Assembly (NCBI GenBank): GCA_028874365.1
Contig: JAPPJZ010000008.1
Span: 118,155-182,154 of the forward strand
Direction: 5' to 3'
Origin: Chloroflexota bacterium
GTDB taxonomy: Bacteria; Chloroflexota; Dehalococcoidia; Bin125
Length of the DNA: 64,000 nucleotides
In this document: one piece after another, positions 42,767 through 50,719 of the stretch
Layout of the letters: the number at the start of each line of letters is the position of its first letter
How positions within the stretch are numbered: position 1 is the first letter of the stretch
Made by a program: the position numbers and the translations under genes
Notes under the pieces: generated by a model
What the model was told of the DNA's origin: nothing
Databases searched by the model: none
The model's input: only the letters and a program-made list of their open reading frames with translations

Positions 42767-44159
42767 CTACAACATCGGGGCTGCGCTGGTCGCGCTGCTC
42801 CTGTTGGCGAGCGTCGCGGTCGCCTGCGGCGACGACGAGCAGACCCAGGCGAGCCGTGGCGCTCCGTCCCAGCAGGTAGCACCGGACGAGCCGCAGTCGA
42901 CGGCTCGGTCGGTGGAAGCGTCTGATCAAGCTGCAGATCAGAGGGACGATTCGGGAGCGTCGGAAAGCGCTCAGCAATCGCGAGCTGAGGTTCGGCAGGA
43001 CGCGCAGCAGGACGACGAAGCGCAGACTGCTGCCGATCAGCCCGAGCAGGCCGCCCGCGACGAGTCGGAATCGGAGGCCGAGCCAGCCCCTGTCACGCTC
43101 GGCCTGCGGCCAATCCTCGGTGGGCACCAGTTTCATCAGCCAATCGAGATGCTGGAGCTGCCGGACGGCTCGTTCCTCGTCGCGGAGCAGCGCGGCTACA
43201 TCACGCGGTTTGTGCAGGACAACGGCGAGGTTGAGCAGTTCGGCATCCTCGACCTGACCGAGTCGATCACCTTCCGCGGTGAGCAGGGGTTGCTCAGCAT
43301 GGCTCTGCATCCCGACTACGAAGACAATCCGTTTCTGTTCGTCTACTACTCGCCCCGTGGCGAGAGCATGACTCGGCTGTCGCGATTCCGCATCGTCCAG
43401 GGGCAGGCGTTCGTCGAGGCGGAACTGGTGATCATCGAGATTCCCCAGCCCTACTCCAACCACAACGGCGGCGCGATTCGCTTTGGGCCGGACGGGATGC
43501 TTTATCTCGGGCTCGGCGATGGCGGCGCGGCCAATGATCCGCAGGGCCATGGTCAGAATCGGGAGACGTTGCTCGGCACGATCATACGGATTGAGGTCAA
43601 CGACATCGACACCGCCACGCCCTACCGGATCCCGACCGATAACCCCTTCCTCGGAATCGCCGGTGTGCGGCCCGAGATCTGGGCATTCGGATTGCGCAAT
43701 CCCTGGCGAATGGCGTTCGATCAGGAGACAGGATTGCTCTGGGCGGGAGATGTCGGACAGGACAGGGTGGAAGAGATCGTGATCGTTCGCGCCGGGGAAA
43801 ACCATGGCTGGAACGTGTTCGAGGGCGACGAGTGTTTCCGTAGCGACGACGACTGCGCCGCCCTGACCGATGCGATCGCTCCGGTCGGAACCTACGGTCA
43901 CGATGAAGGGTGCTCAGTCACCGGTGGTATGGTCTACCGGGGCAACGCGCTGCGGCATCTGCAAGGGGTCTACATCTTCAGCGACTTCTGCTCGGGCACC
44001 ATCTGGGGTCTATGGCCGGACGACAGCGCGGAGACCGGCTGGGCGCGCGAAACAATCCTGGAGAGTGGTGAGCTGATCGCGTCGTTTGCCGTCGACGACG
44101 ATGGCGAGGTCTACGTGCTGGTGTTCGGCGGCCCAATCCTCAAGCTGGTCGCGGAGTAG
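42750..44159 (+). CDS. PQQ-dependent sugar dehydrogenase-like lipoprotein
   Basis: 469 aa. A lipoprotein signal ends in SVAVAC (about residue 26), then GDDEQ and an acidic, Gln/Ser-rich linker of about 85 residues. The remainder is the soluble glucose-dehydrogenase propeller (GdhB/YliI type): FLVAEQRGYITRF, FRGEQGLLSMALHPDY, YSNHNGGAIRFGPDGMLYLG, DGGAANDPQG, PEIWAFGLRNPWRMAFD. The base histidine in NHNGG is present. It would oxidise aldoses or aldehydes on the outer face if PQQ is available. ATG 42750. Confidence 0.87.
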   Translation: MNRIRSYNIGAALVALLLLASVAVACGDDEQTQASRGAPSQQVAPDEPQSTARSVEASDQAADQRDDSGASESAQQSRAEVRQDAQQDDEAQTAADQPEQAARDESESEAEPAPVTLGLRPILGGHQFHQPIEMLELPDGSFLVAEQRGYITRFVQDNGEVEQFGILDLTESITFRGEQGLLSMALHPDYEDNPFLFVYYSPRGESMTRLSRFRIVQGQAFVEAELVIIEIPQPYSNHNGGAIRFGPDGMLYLGLGDGGAANDPQGHGQNRETLLGTIIRIEVNDIDTATPYRIPTDNPFLGIAGVRPEIWAFGLRNPWRMAFDQETGLLWAGDVGQDRVEEIVIVRAGENHGWNVFEGDECFRSDDDCAALTDAIAPVGTYGHDEGCSVTGGMVYRGNALRHLQGVYIFSDFCSGTIWGLWPDDSAETGWARETILESGELIASFAVDDDGEVYVLVFGGPILKLVAE

Positions 44160-44360
44160 CGCCTGGGGATCTCAAACCGAGCGGCCGCCGCGTGTCCCGG
44201 GCCTCTGTGTCTCAGGCAACTGGCTCGACTGGATGCCAGAACCCATGTTCGTCTAGTATGACAGGAATGCGGCACGCCGCTCCGAGAGGGCTCTCGATGA
44301 CCGCCCGGCAGCGATCAACAGGAACGTGCACATCGTCGAGCAATCGGCGTCAAACGGATC

Positions 44361-44400
44361 CGAACAAAACCGAACAAAACCGAACACAACCGAACACGAT
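44361..44400. repeat. Tandem 10-nt repeat (CGAACAAAAC type)
   Basis: Four units: CGAACAAAAC twice, then CGAACACAAC and CGAACACGAT. The period equals roughly one helical turn and places A-runs in phase. Confidence 0.85.
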
Positions 44401-44465
44401 CCGATGCTCGGGACGCCCGATCCGCCTGGGGGGCCAGAACTCGCGCCAGATTCTCACCGAAACAA

Positions 44466-44503
44466 CCCGAAAGAACCTGAAAAAGCCTGAAAGAACCTGA
44501 ATG
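44466..44503. repeat. Tandem 10-nt repeat (CCTGAAAGAA type)
   Basis: Units CCCGAAAGAA, CCTGAAAAAG, CCTGAAAGAA and CCTGAATG. Same period as the first tract and related in sequence, suggesting both expanded from one motif. Confidence 0.8.
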
Positions 44504-44655
44504 CTCCGCCGCCGCGATCTCCAGCAAAACACTGCATATCGGCGCCCCAAACCGGCCCCGAGCCGCCCAGAAAAAAAAGTTTGCTGAAACCCGAAAGTCA
44601 ACCCTGATCCCACCTGAACAGGCCCTAGCCTGAGACGACAGGAATCGAGCCGCCC

Positions 44656-46161
44656 ATGACCACTTCACGTGCCTTCGGTAAGACGCCCGCGCCCGACGTG
44701 CCCGCCGGAATGACCTGGCTGAACTCGGGCCGTGAGTTGTCGCTCGATGACTTCAAGGGCCGTCTGCTGATCCTGCACTTCTGGACCTACGCTTGAATTA
44801 ACTGCCTCCATGTGCTTCCGCAGTTGCGGAAGCTTGAGCGCCGTTACGCCGACACGTTGCAGATTGTCTCGGTGCATTCGCCCAAATTCCCGACCGAGCG
44901 CGAGACCGAAAATCTGCGCCAGGCGATCCTGCGGCTGCGGATTGAGCATCCGGTCCTCAACGACGCCGACTTCAAGTACTGGCAGACGTTCGGCGCGCGC
45001 GCCTGGCCGACGTTGTATTTCATCGACCCACGCGGCAACGTGCTCGGCATTCACGAGGGCGAACTGACCGAGGACATGGCTTCCCCGCTGATCGACGGCT
45101 GGCTGGCCGAGTATGAGGCCGAACAGCTGCTGACGCGTAAGGATCTGGGCCTCGTCCGGGAGACGGGCGGCGACAGCGCGCTGTCGTTCCCGGGCAAGGT
45201 CGCCTGGGATGATGCCTCGGGACGGCTGGTGGTCTCGGACAGCAACAACGACCGGATCATCGTCGCCGACATCGATGGCAACGTGGCGCAGGTGATCGGC
45301 GGGTCCGAGGCGGGCTTCAAGGACGGTTCGGCGTTAGAGGCGCAGTTCAACCAGCCGCAGGGGGTCGAGGTCTACGGGGACTACGTGTTCGTCGCGGACA
45401 ACGAGAACCACGCGTTGCGTCGGATCGATCTGCGCGACGGCAGCGTCGCCACCATCGCCGGCACCGGTGAGCAGGCGCGAATGATGCCGTCGGGCGAGGC
45501 CGCGACGCGGACGGCGCTGAGTTCGCCCTGGGATGTGGCCGCACACGAGGGCGACCTGTACATCGCAATGGCCGGCATCCACCAGATCTGGAGGATGCCG
45601 CTCGGCGAAGCCGCAGGCGACGGCTCGTACGTCGGTCCCTGGGGCGGTTCCGGCCGCGAAGGGATCGTCGACGGCCCGCGGATGCAGTCGGAGCTGGCTC
45701 AGGTCTCCGGTCTGGCGCCGGGACCGAGCGGTCTTGCCTTCGCCGACTCGGAGTCGAGCGGGGTGCGAGAGATCAGCTGGGATCCGGACGGTCGGACGAC
45801 GACGTTCATCGGCAAGACCGGTCAGGGCGGGCTGTTCCACTTCGGCGACGCCGACGGCGGCCGCTCGGTCGCGAAACTGCAGCATCCGCTCGATGTGGCC
45901 CGGGTCGGCGATGAGCTGTACGTCGCCGACACCTTCAACCACAAGATCAAACAGGTCTATCCCAAGACCGAGAACGTCAACACGCTGGTCGGCGGCCACG
46001 GCGACACGCTGGGCAGCTTCGGCGAGCTCCAACTCGACGAACCCGGAGGCCTGACCAACGGTCCCGGCCGCTCACTGTTGGTGGCGGACACGAACAACCA
46101 CCGGATCCTGCATCTGGACCTGGAATCCCGCCAGGGCCGGGAGATTGCGCTGAAACTGTGA
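44656..46161 (+). CDS. Selenoprotein: NHLRC2-type thioredoxin-like/NHL-repeat protein with Sec47
   Basis: 501 aa when the in-frame TGA at 44794-44796 is read as selenocysteine. Residues 1-160 are a thioredoxin-like domain: GRLLILHFWTYA-U47-I-N-C50-LHVLPQLRKLERRY, then WQTFGARAWPTLYFIDPRGN with the cis-Pro loop. NHLRC2 homologues read FWTYCCINC here, so Sec replaces the first redox cysteine of CxxC. Residues about 165-495 are NHL propeller blades (FNQPQGVEVYGDYVFVADNE, LQHPLDVARVGDELYVADTF, VADTNNHRILHLDLE). Frame, length and homology continue unchanged on both sides of the TGA, a SECIS-like hairpin follows, and selC is in the window. A redox role is inferred; the partner is unknown. No signal peptide. 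Confidence 0.9.
44794..44833 (+). promoter_or_regulatory. UGA(Sec) codon and bacterial SECIS hairpin
   Basis: TGA at 44794-44796 is followed by GCTTCCGC (44814-44821), loop AGTT, GCGGAAGC (44826-44833): a perfect 8-bp stem. The loop starts 25 nt after the TGA and has G in its second place followed by U. Both agree with the published bacterial SECIS rules (apical loop about 16-37 nt away, G among the first two loop bases). SelB would bind this loop to deliver Sec-tRNA. Confidence 0.85.
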
Positions 46162-46170
46162 GGGACACGA

Positions 46171-46243
46171 GGATCTGATCCCCTCTCCCTTTGGGAGAGG
46201 GTTAGAGCCTGTCCCGCACTTGATGCGGGAGTGAGGGTCCCCC
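46171..46243. repeat. Composite palindrome: family A (inverted) joined to family B
   Basis: CCCTCTCCC, TTT, GGGAGAGGG (46181-46201) is followed by CCCGCAC-TTG-ATGCGGG (46213-46229) and GTGAGGGTCC, the inverted family A flank. The element therefore carries both stems between one pair of flanks. It overlaps the 3' end of the amidohydrolase gene. Confidence 0.8.
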
Positions 46244-47467
46244 GATAACGACCTCGCCGCGCTGCAGGACGAACACCGGCTGGTCGAGGTCTCGGATGTT
46301 GATGGCGGGATCGCCGGCGAACGCAACCAGGTCGGCGTCGAAACCTGGCTGGATCCGTCCGACCTGATCGCCGACGCCAATCGCGTCGGCGGTGTCGCAG
46401 GTCATGATCCTCAGCGCGTGCCACTCGCTGAGGCCGATTTCTTGGACGAAGGCCCAAGCCTCGGCCGGAGCTCGGTTGAAGTCGGCGTAGGCCATGCCCA
46501 TGTCGAGCCCCGAGGTGAAGCGGACGCCCCGGTTATGCATGTCCCGGAGGATCTCAAGCCCTTGCTGGCGCGGTGACGGTCCCTGCAGGTTGGGATTGCG
46601 ACGCGGAGCGGCTTCGCCGCGCTCGCGTGCTTCGGCGGCGAGCAGGCCAAGACCGATGGTCGGGTTGACCCAGATACCCTCGTCGGCGATGCGCTGCGCG
46701 AGCTCGGGCTCGTACTTGAACCCCTCCTCCGGATTGGCCGACAGCCAGCGGCAATGGATCAGGTGCCTGACCTCGCCCTCGACCGCCGCGCGTATGCCTT
46801 CCGCGGCATGCGTATGCGCGGCAACCTCGATGCCGGTTGACTCGCCGGCTTCGACTATCTCGCCGATCGTCTCGGGCGGATACTGCCGGTCGCGCGGGTT
46901 CGACGTCGGAGTGAAGTTGCCGCCCGAGGCCATCACCTTGAGTACGTCGGCGCCCTGGTCGACGTGGTCCCGGGCCATGGCGCGGACCGCCTCGGGCGAG
47001 TCGGCCTCGCCGCCCCAGAACCAGCAGTGATCCATGGTGCGCGTGATCGGCGCGCCGGAGGCGAGCAGTCGCGGTCCGGGTATCACGCCCGAGGCGATGG
47101 CGTCGCGGACCGCGAAGACGACCTCGTTCTTGGAGCCGAGGTCGCGCATCGTGGTAATCCCGCTGCGCAGCGCCAGTCCGACGGCGTGGGCCGCCCGCAT
47201 CAGGGCCGGCTCGTTCGGCTCGACCGAGATGATGTCGAAGGCGTCGACGCGCGGCGGACAGGGAATGTGGGTGTGGCCCTCGACCAGGCCGGGCATGAGC
47301 GAAACGTTGCCCAGGTCGACGGTTGCTTGCGCCGGAGCATCGGCGGCTGGCAGGACATCGATGATCTTGCCGCCGGAGACAGCGACCGCGTGGTCGGGCA
47401 GCCAGTCGTCCGTCGCCTGGTTGGCGACCCGCGCCGCGCGGTAGAAGCGATGCTCCGGATCCGCCAT
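46202..47467 (-). CDS. Amidohydrolase (imidazolonepropionase/Xaa-Pro dipeptidase-like)
   Basis: 421 aa TIM-barrel metal hydrolase. Metal ligands are visible as HTH in LVEGHTHIP, a lysine in ADVLKVMASGGNF, histidines in VAAHTHAAEGIRA and LIHCRWL, and Asp in TSGLDMGMAY. The layout matches the binuclear prolidase-like amidohydrolases that cleave N-acyl or X-Pro bonds. The last ~13 codons (SLPHQVRDRL end) are formed by the composite palindromic repeat, so the natural C-terminus was probably replaced. It follows the enoyl-CoA hydratase gene with overlapping stop and start (TGATG). Confidence 0.88.
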   Translation of the reverse strand: MADPEHRFYRAARVANQATDDWLPDHAVAVSGGKIIDVLPAADAPAQATVDLGNVSLMPGLVEGHTHIPCPPRVDAFDIISVEPNEPALMRAAHAVGLALRSGITTMRDLGSKNEVVFAVRDAIASGVIPGPRLLASGAPITRTMDHCWFWGGEADSPEAVRAMARDHVDQGADVLKVMASGGNFTPTSNPRDRQYPPETIGEIVEAGESTGIEVAAHTHAAEGIRAAVEGEVRHLIHCRWLSANPEEGFKYEPELAQRIADEGIWVNPTIGLGLLAAEARERGEAAPRRNPNLQGPSPRQQGLEILRDMHNRGVRFTSGLDMGMAYADFNRAPAEAWAFVQEIGLSEWHALRIMTCDTADAIGVGDQVGRIQPGFDADLVAFAGDPAINIRDLDQPVFVLQRGEVVIGGPSLPHQVRDRL

Positions 47468-48234
47468 CAGTGTGCGCCCCAGCTCGGCGAGCGCTTCTCG
47501 CGGAACGCCTGCGGACCCTCCTTGGCGTCGGCGGTTGTGCGGGCGACGCGGCGCATGGTCTCACCGAAGCGGATCGCCTGGACGAAGGGCAGCTCCTGGC
47601 CGCGGTGGGCGACCTCCTTGGTCGCGCGCACGGCCAGCGGCGCGCCCTTGCAGAGACGCTCGGCCAGGTTCCGGGCTGAGGGCATCAGATCGTCGTGCGG
47701 CACAATCTCCCAGACCAGGCCCATCTCCTTCGCCCGCCAGGCGTCGACCCGGTCACCGATCAGGAGCAGTTCCATCGCATGGTGCCAGGCGACGCGTTTC
47801 GGCATCCGGATCGCGCCCTGGATCGTGGGCACGCCGATCTGGACTTCGGGAAAGCCGAACTGGGCGCGGTCGGAGGCGATGACGAAGTCGCAGGCGGCGA
47901 CCATGGTCAGACCAAATCCGAGCGCGTAGCCGTTGACGGCCGCAATCGTCGGCTTCCAGACCTCCATGCCCGACTCGAGCGAAGTCAGCGAGGGAACTTC
48001 CCAGAAGGTGTGTTCCTCGGGCGGCGCGGGCGAGCGCAGGTCGGCGCCGGCGGAGAAGGCGCGCCCCGCGCCCGTGACGATCCCGACCCAGGCCTCGTCG
48101 TCGTTGCGGAATTCCTCCCAGGCCGCGTTGAGGTCGGAGCGCAGTTCATGGTTGATCGCGTTCAGAGCCTCGGGACGGTTGTAGGTGATGGTGGCAATCC
48201 GACCGCTGCGCTCATAGGTGACGGTGTCGCCCAT
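47467..48234 (-). CDS. Enoyl-CoA hydratase/isomerase family protein
   Basis: 255 aa crotonase fold. TYNRPEALNAINHELRSDLN, GAGRAFSAGADL (oxyanion loop) and AQFGFPEVQIGV are typical. The first catalytic Glu of hydratases (GGxELA) is replaced by Thr (GFGLTMVAACD), while the second (PEV) remains. It may therefore be an isomerase, hydrolase or other crotonase rather than a hydratase. ATG 48234. Confidence 0.9.
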   Translation of the reverse strand: MGDTVTYERSGRIATITYNRPEALNAINHELRSDLNAAWEEFRNDDEAWVGIVTGAGRAFSAGADLRSPAPPEEHTFWEVPSLTSLESGMEVWKPTIAAVNGYALGFGLTMVAACDFVIASDRAQFGFPEVQIGVPTIQGAIRMPKRVAWHHAMELLLIGDRVDAWRAKEMGLVWEIVPHDDLMPSARNLAERLCKGAPLAVRATKEVAHRGQELPFVQAIRFGETMRRVARTTADAKEGPQAFREKRSPSWGAH

Positions 48235-48292
48235 CGGAACCTCCTGGATATGTCTGCGCTGCGAGTTCGATCCAGCCTATCTGTCGATGCTG

Positions 48293-48433
48293 CTAGGTAA
48301 GCGCCACCAGGGAGCAGGGATTGGGTTCCCCGCTGAGCGTGCTGAGATAGTCCGCGTAGGCATAGCGTCGATCTCGCCGGTGGCTTGGGATCTTCTCGAC
48401 GATGCCCGCGCGCTCCAGGTGCTGAACCGGTGC
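48293..48433 (-). pseudogene. Remnant of a Fic-family protein (C-terminal winged-helix end)
   Basis: Directly after the LLM stop codon an in-frame 46-residue stretch reads VQHLERAGIVEKIPSHRRDR followed by RYAYADYLSTLSGE, then a stop at 48293. This resembles the C-terminal end of Fic/DOC AMP-transferase proteins (L-x-x-x-GIL-x-E ... R-x-R-x-Y-x-Y-x-x-YLxxL). No start codon and no Fic catalytic HxFx(D/E)GN domain is present, so it is a broken fragment apparently cut off where the LLM gene now ends. Confidence 0.45.
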
Positions 48434-49318
48434 TCACCCGCTCTGCAGCGCCTGCAGGTGTTTGCCGGCGAACTCGGCCAGGACGGCCTCGGCGTCGGCG
48501 GCGGGGTGCAGGTTGGCGATCGCCTGATCGAAGCCGCGTGATTTCATCTCGTTGAGCGTCTCGGCTGCTTCGTCGATCGTGTCCTCCGCGAGCACGGTGA
48601 TCCGGTTGATCATCAGCTCCAGTGCCGAGGAATCGCGGCCGTGCGATTCCGCCTCGGATTTGACCAGGGCCCAGTCCTCATCCAGCGTGTCGAGCATTGC
48701 CGGGTTGGCGAGGTAGCCGTCGGCGAAGCGCCCGGCGCGGCGCAACTGGCGCGGGTTGTTCCCGCCCAGCAGGATCGGCACGCGGCGGGGCGGCTGTGGT
48801 CGGCAGTACCAGCCTTTGGTGTTGTAGAACTCGCCCTCGAAGGAGCCGATCTCGTTCTCCCACAGGTCGCGCAGGACCTGCAGATATTCGTCCATCCGCG
48901 CGCCGCGGCGGTCGAAGGGCATCGAGAGCGCCTCGAACTCTTCCTTCCACCAGCCGACGCCGGCGCCGAGGATTAACCGCCCGCCGGCCAGGTGGTCGAG
49001 CGTGGCCATCAGCTTGGCGTGCAGCACCGGCGCGCGCATTGGTGCGACCAGCACGGCGGTGCCCAGCTCGACCCGTTCGGTGACGGCGGCGGCGAAGGTC
49101 ATCAGCGTGAGCGGCTCGAGAAAGGCGGTCTCGGCCGGTATCAGGAAGCGGCCGTCTTCGGAGTATGGGTAGTCCGAGCCCTGGTCGGGTCGCAGGACGA
49201 CGTGGTCGAAGGTCCAGAGGGAGTCGTAGCCGTTGGCTTCCACGGCCATCGCCACTCGCTTGATGTTCTCCGGGCTGGCCACGCCGCCGACCTGTGGCAG
49301 GTAGATGCCGACCTTCAT
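48434..49318 (-). CDS. LLM class F420/flavin-dependent oxidoreductase
   Basis: 294 aa. MKVGIYLPQVGGVASPENIK, VELGTAVLVAPMRAPVLHAK, GRLILGAGVGWWKEEFEAL and VPILLGGNNPRQLRRAGRFA are classic for the F420-dependent LLM subfamily (TIGR03619-like). ATG 49318 with GGAGGGA upstream is a clear start, although the frame is open further 5'. The substrate is unknown. Third LLM paralogue in this window and the only one of this subgroup. Confidence 0.9.
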   Translation of the reverse strand: MKVGIYLPQVGGVASPENIKRVAMAVEANGYDSLWTFDHVVLRPDQGSDYPYSEDGRFLIPAETAFLEPLTLMTFAAAVTERVELGTAVLVAPMRAPVLHAKLMATLDHLAGGRLILGAGVGWWKEEFEALSMPFDRRGARMDEYLQVLRDLWENEIGSFEGEFYNTKGWYCRPQPPRRVPILLGGNNPRQLRRAGRFADGYLANPAMLDTLDEDWALVKSEAESHGRDSSALELMINRITVLAEDTIDEAAETLNEMKSRGFDQAIANLHPAADAEAVLAEFAGKHLQALQSG

Positions 49319-49428
49319 GTGATGCTCCCTCCGGTTCCGCGTCGGGCGATACCCTCGGCAGATATGCCCCCAACGATCTTCAGTTCGCCGAACAGTATGC
49401 CCCACGCAGTGTCGAAGCGACTTGATTC

Positions 49429-50694
49429 GTGAGTCAGCGCCCCGCCTTCGCTCGGCCGCCGCTGCGCAGCCTGTTTCGGATTCGCGACTACCGCGTGCTC
49501 TGGCTGGCGGCGCTTTGCATGATCATCTCGCAGATGATCCGCTTCGTCGCGATTCCGCAGTGGTTCGTCGACCAGACCGGCGGCGAGTCGTTCACCGAAG
49601 TGGCGATCATCGGGGCCGTGCAGTTGCCGATCCAGGCCTTCGGGGTGCTCTATGGCGGCGTCCTGGCCGACCGCTTCGATCGGCGCTGGCTGATGGCCTC
49701 CGCCAATGCGGCGGTGCTGGCCATCCTCGTCGCCGTCGCCACGGCGGCGACGCTCGACCGGCTCGAGTTCTGGATGGCCTGGGTGGCGCTGGGCGCGCTC
49801 GGCGGTCTGGCCACGTTCGTGGCGCCGGCGCGGGCCACGATCACGCCGCGCGTCGTGCCGCCTCGCTACCTCAGCGCCGCCGTCACGCTGGACACCAGTA
49901 CGCAGATGACCGGCTGGATCCTGGGCGGGCTGATCGTGACGGCGCTGGCGGTCGGTCTGGACGCGATCGGGATGCTCTGGGTGGCGGCCGGATTTGCCCT
50001 GATTTCGGCGATCATGCCGGCCCTGATCAAGACGTCGGCGCGGGCGGTCTCGGAGCGGCAGTCGACGCTGCGCATGGTGATCGAGGGCACGCGCTACGTG
50101 ATCCGCCATCCGATCCTGCCGGGGCTGTTCATCCTCGACTGGGGGATCACGGTGATCTCCTACTACCGCGAGATTCTGCCCCTGCTGGCGACGGGGCTGT
50201 TCATGGCCGGAGTGGGGGCGGCGGGTGCGCTGGGCACGGTCAACGCGGTGGGCTCGGCCTGCGGGATGCTGCTGGCGCTGTTCCTGGTCAACTACCGGGC
50301 CAAGGGGATCATGGTGCTGGCGGCCTCCGCCTTCTATGCGGCGCTGCTGTTTGCGCTGGGCGCGGCGCCGTGGCTCTGGGTCGGCATGATCGTGATCGCG
50401 ATGTTGGGTGCGGCCGACGCGGTGACGGTCGCCGTACGGCAGGTGACGGTCCACCTGACCACGCCTGACGAGATGCGTGGACGCGCTTTCTCGGTGATGG
50501 TGCTGATGGCGCAGACCGCGAACAACCTGGGCATCATATGGGTGGGGTTCTGGGGCGACGAGATCGGGGTCGACAGGACGTACTTCCTGGGCGGTGTGAT
50601 CGGCCTCGGCGCGACCCTACTGATCGGCCTGTTGTGGCGCTCGATCAGCCGATATCGGGCTCCCGATCACGCGCCCGATAGTCTCGTCAGTTGA
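49429..50694 (+). CDS. MFS transporter, enterobactin exporter/EntS-like group
   Basis: 421 aa with about 12 helices. The LRSLFRIRDYRVLWLAALC start, GGVLADRFDRRWLM (loop 2-3 motif) and TPDEMRGRAFSVMVL (loop 8-9/10-11) fit the MFS_3/EntS-like drug or siderophore exporters. GTG 49429 is used. The loading substrate cannot be told. No siderophore genes are adjacent. Confidence 0.85.
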   Translation: MSQRPAFARPPLRSLFRIRDYRVLWLAALCMIISQMIRFVAIPQWFVDQTGGESFTEVAIIGAVQLPIQAFGVLYGGVLADRFDRRWLMASANAAVLAILVAVATAATLDRLEFWMAWVALGALGGLATFVAPARATITPRVVPPRYLSAAVTLDTSTQMTGWILGGLIVTALAVGLDAIGMLWVAAGFALISAIMPALIKTSARAVSERQSTLRMVIEGTRYVIRHPILPGLFILDWGITVISYYREILPLLATGLFMAGVGAAGALGTVNAVGSACGMLLALFLVNYRAKGIMVLAASAFYAALLFALGAAPWLWVGMIVIAMLGAADAVTVAVRQVTVHLTTPDEMRGRAFSVMVLMAQTANNLGIIWVGFWGDEIGVDRTYFLGGVIGLGATLLIGLLWRSISRYRAPDHAPDSLVS

Positions 50695-50719
50695 GAGGGC
50701 CAATCGAACGGGGGCAGCC

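Larger units (their letters stand above)
44160..44655. other. 496-bp A-tract-rich intergenic region upstream of the selenoprotein gene
   Basis: No credible gene. It holds two tandem 10-nt repeat tracts (44361-44400 and 44466-44503), an A8 run at 44571-44578, and a GACAGGAAT 9-mer at both ends (44260-44268 and 44637-44645, the latter 10 bp before the ATG). TAGTAT at 44254-44259 may be a -10 box. A-tracts spaced every 10 bp predict curved DNA. Composition is strikingly unlike the surrounding GC-rich coding DNA. Confidence 0.6.

Noticed and set aside
44361..44503. CRISPR array
   Set aside because: The repeat unit is only 10 nt, without spacers, and no cas genes are near.
44315..44668. 117-codon minus-strand frame in the A-tract spacer
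   Set aside because: Composition is set by the repeats (Phe/Ser/Arg), there is no family match, and no ribosome site is visible.
44794..44796. The TGA as a nonsense mutation or sequencing error in a pseudogene
   Set aside because: Frame and homology continue without gaps, the TGA falls exactly on the redox Cys, a SECIS-like hairpin follows, and selC is present. A random stop would rarely meet all of these.
48218..48541. 107-codon plus-strand frame behind the enoyl-CoA hydratase gene
   Set aside because: It runs antisense into the LLM gene; the opposite strand carries the better-supported Fic-like remnant.
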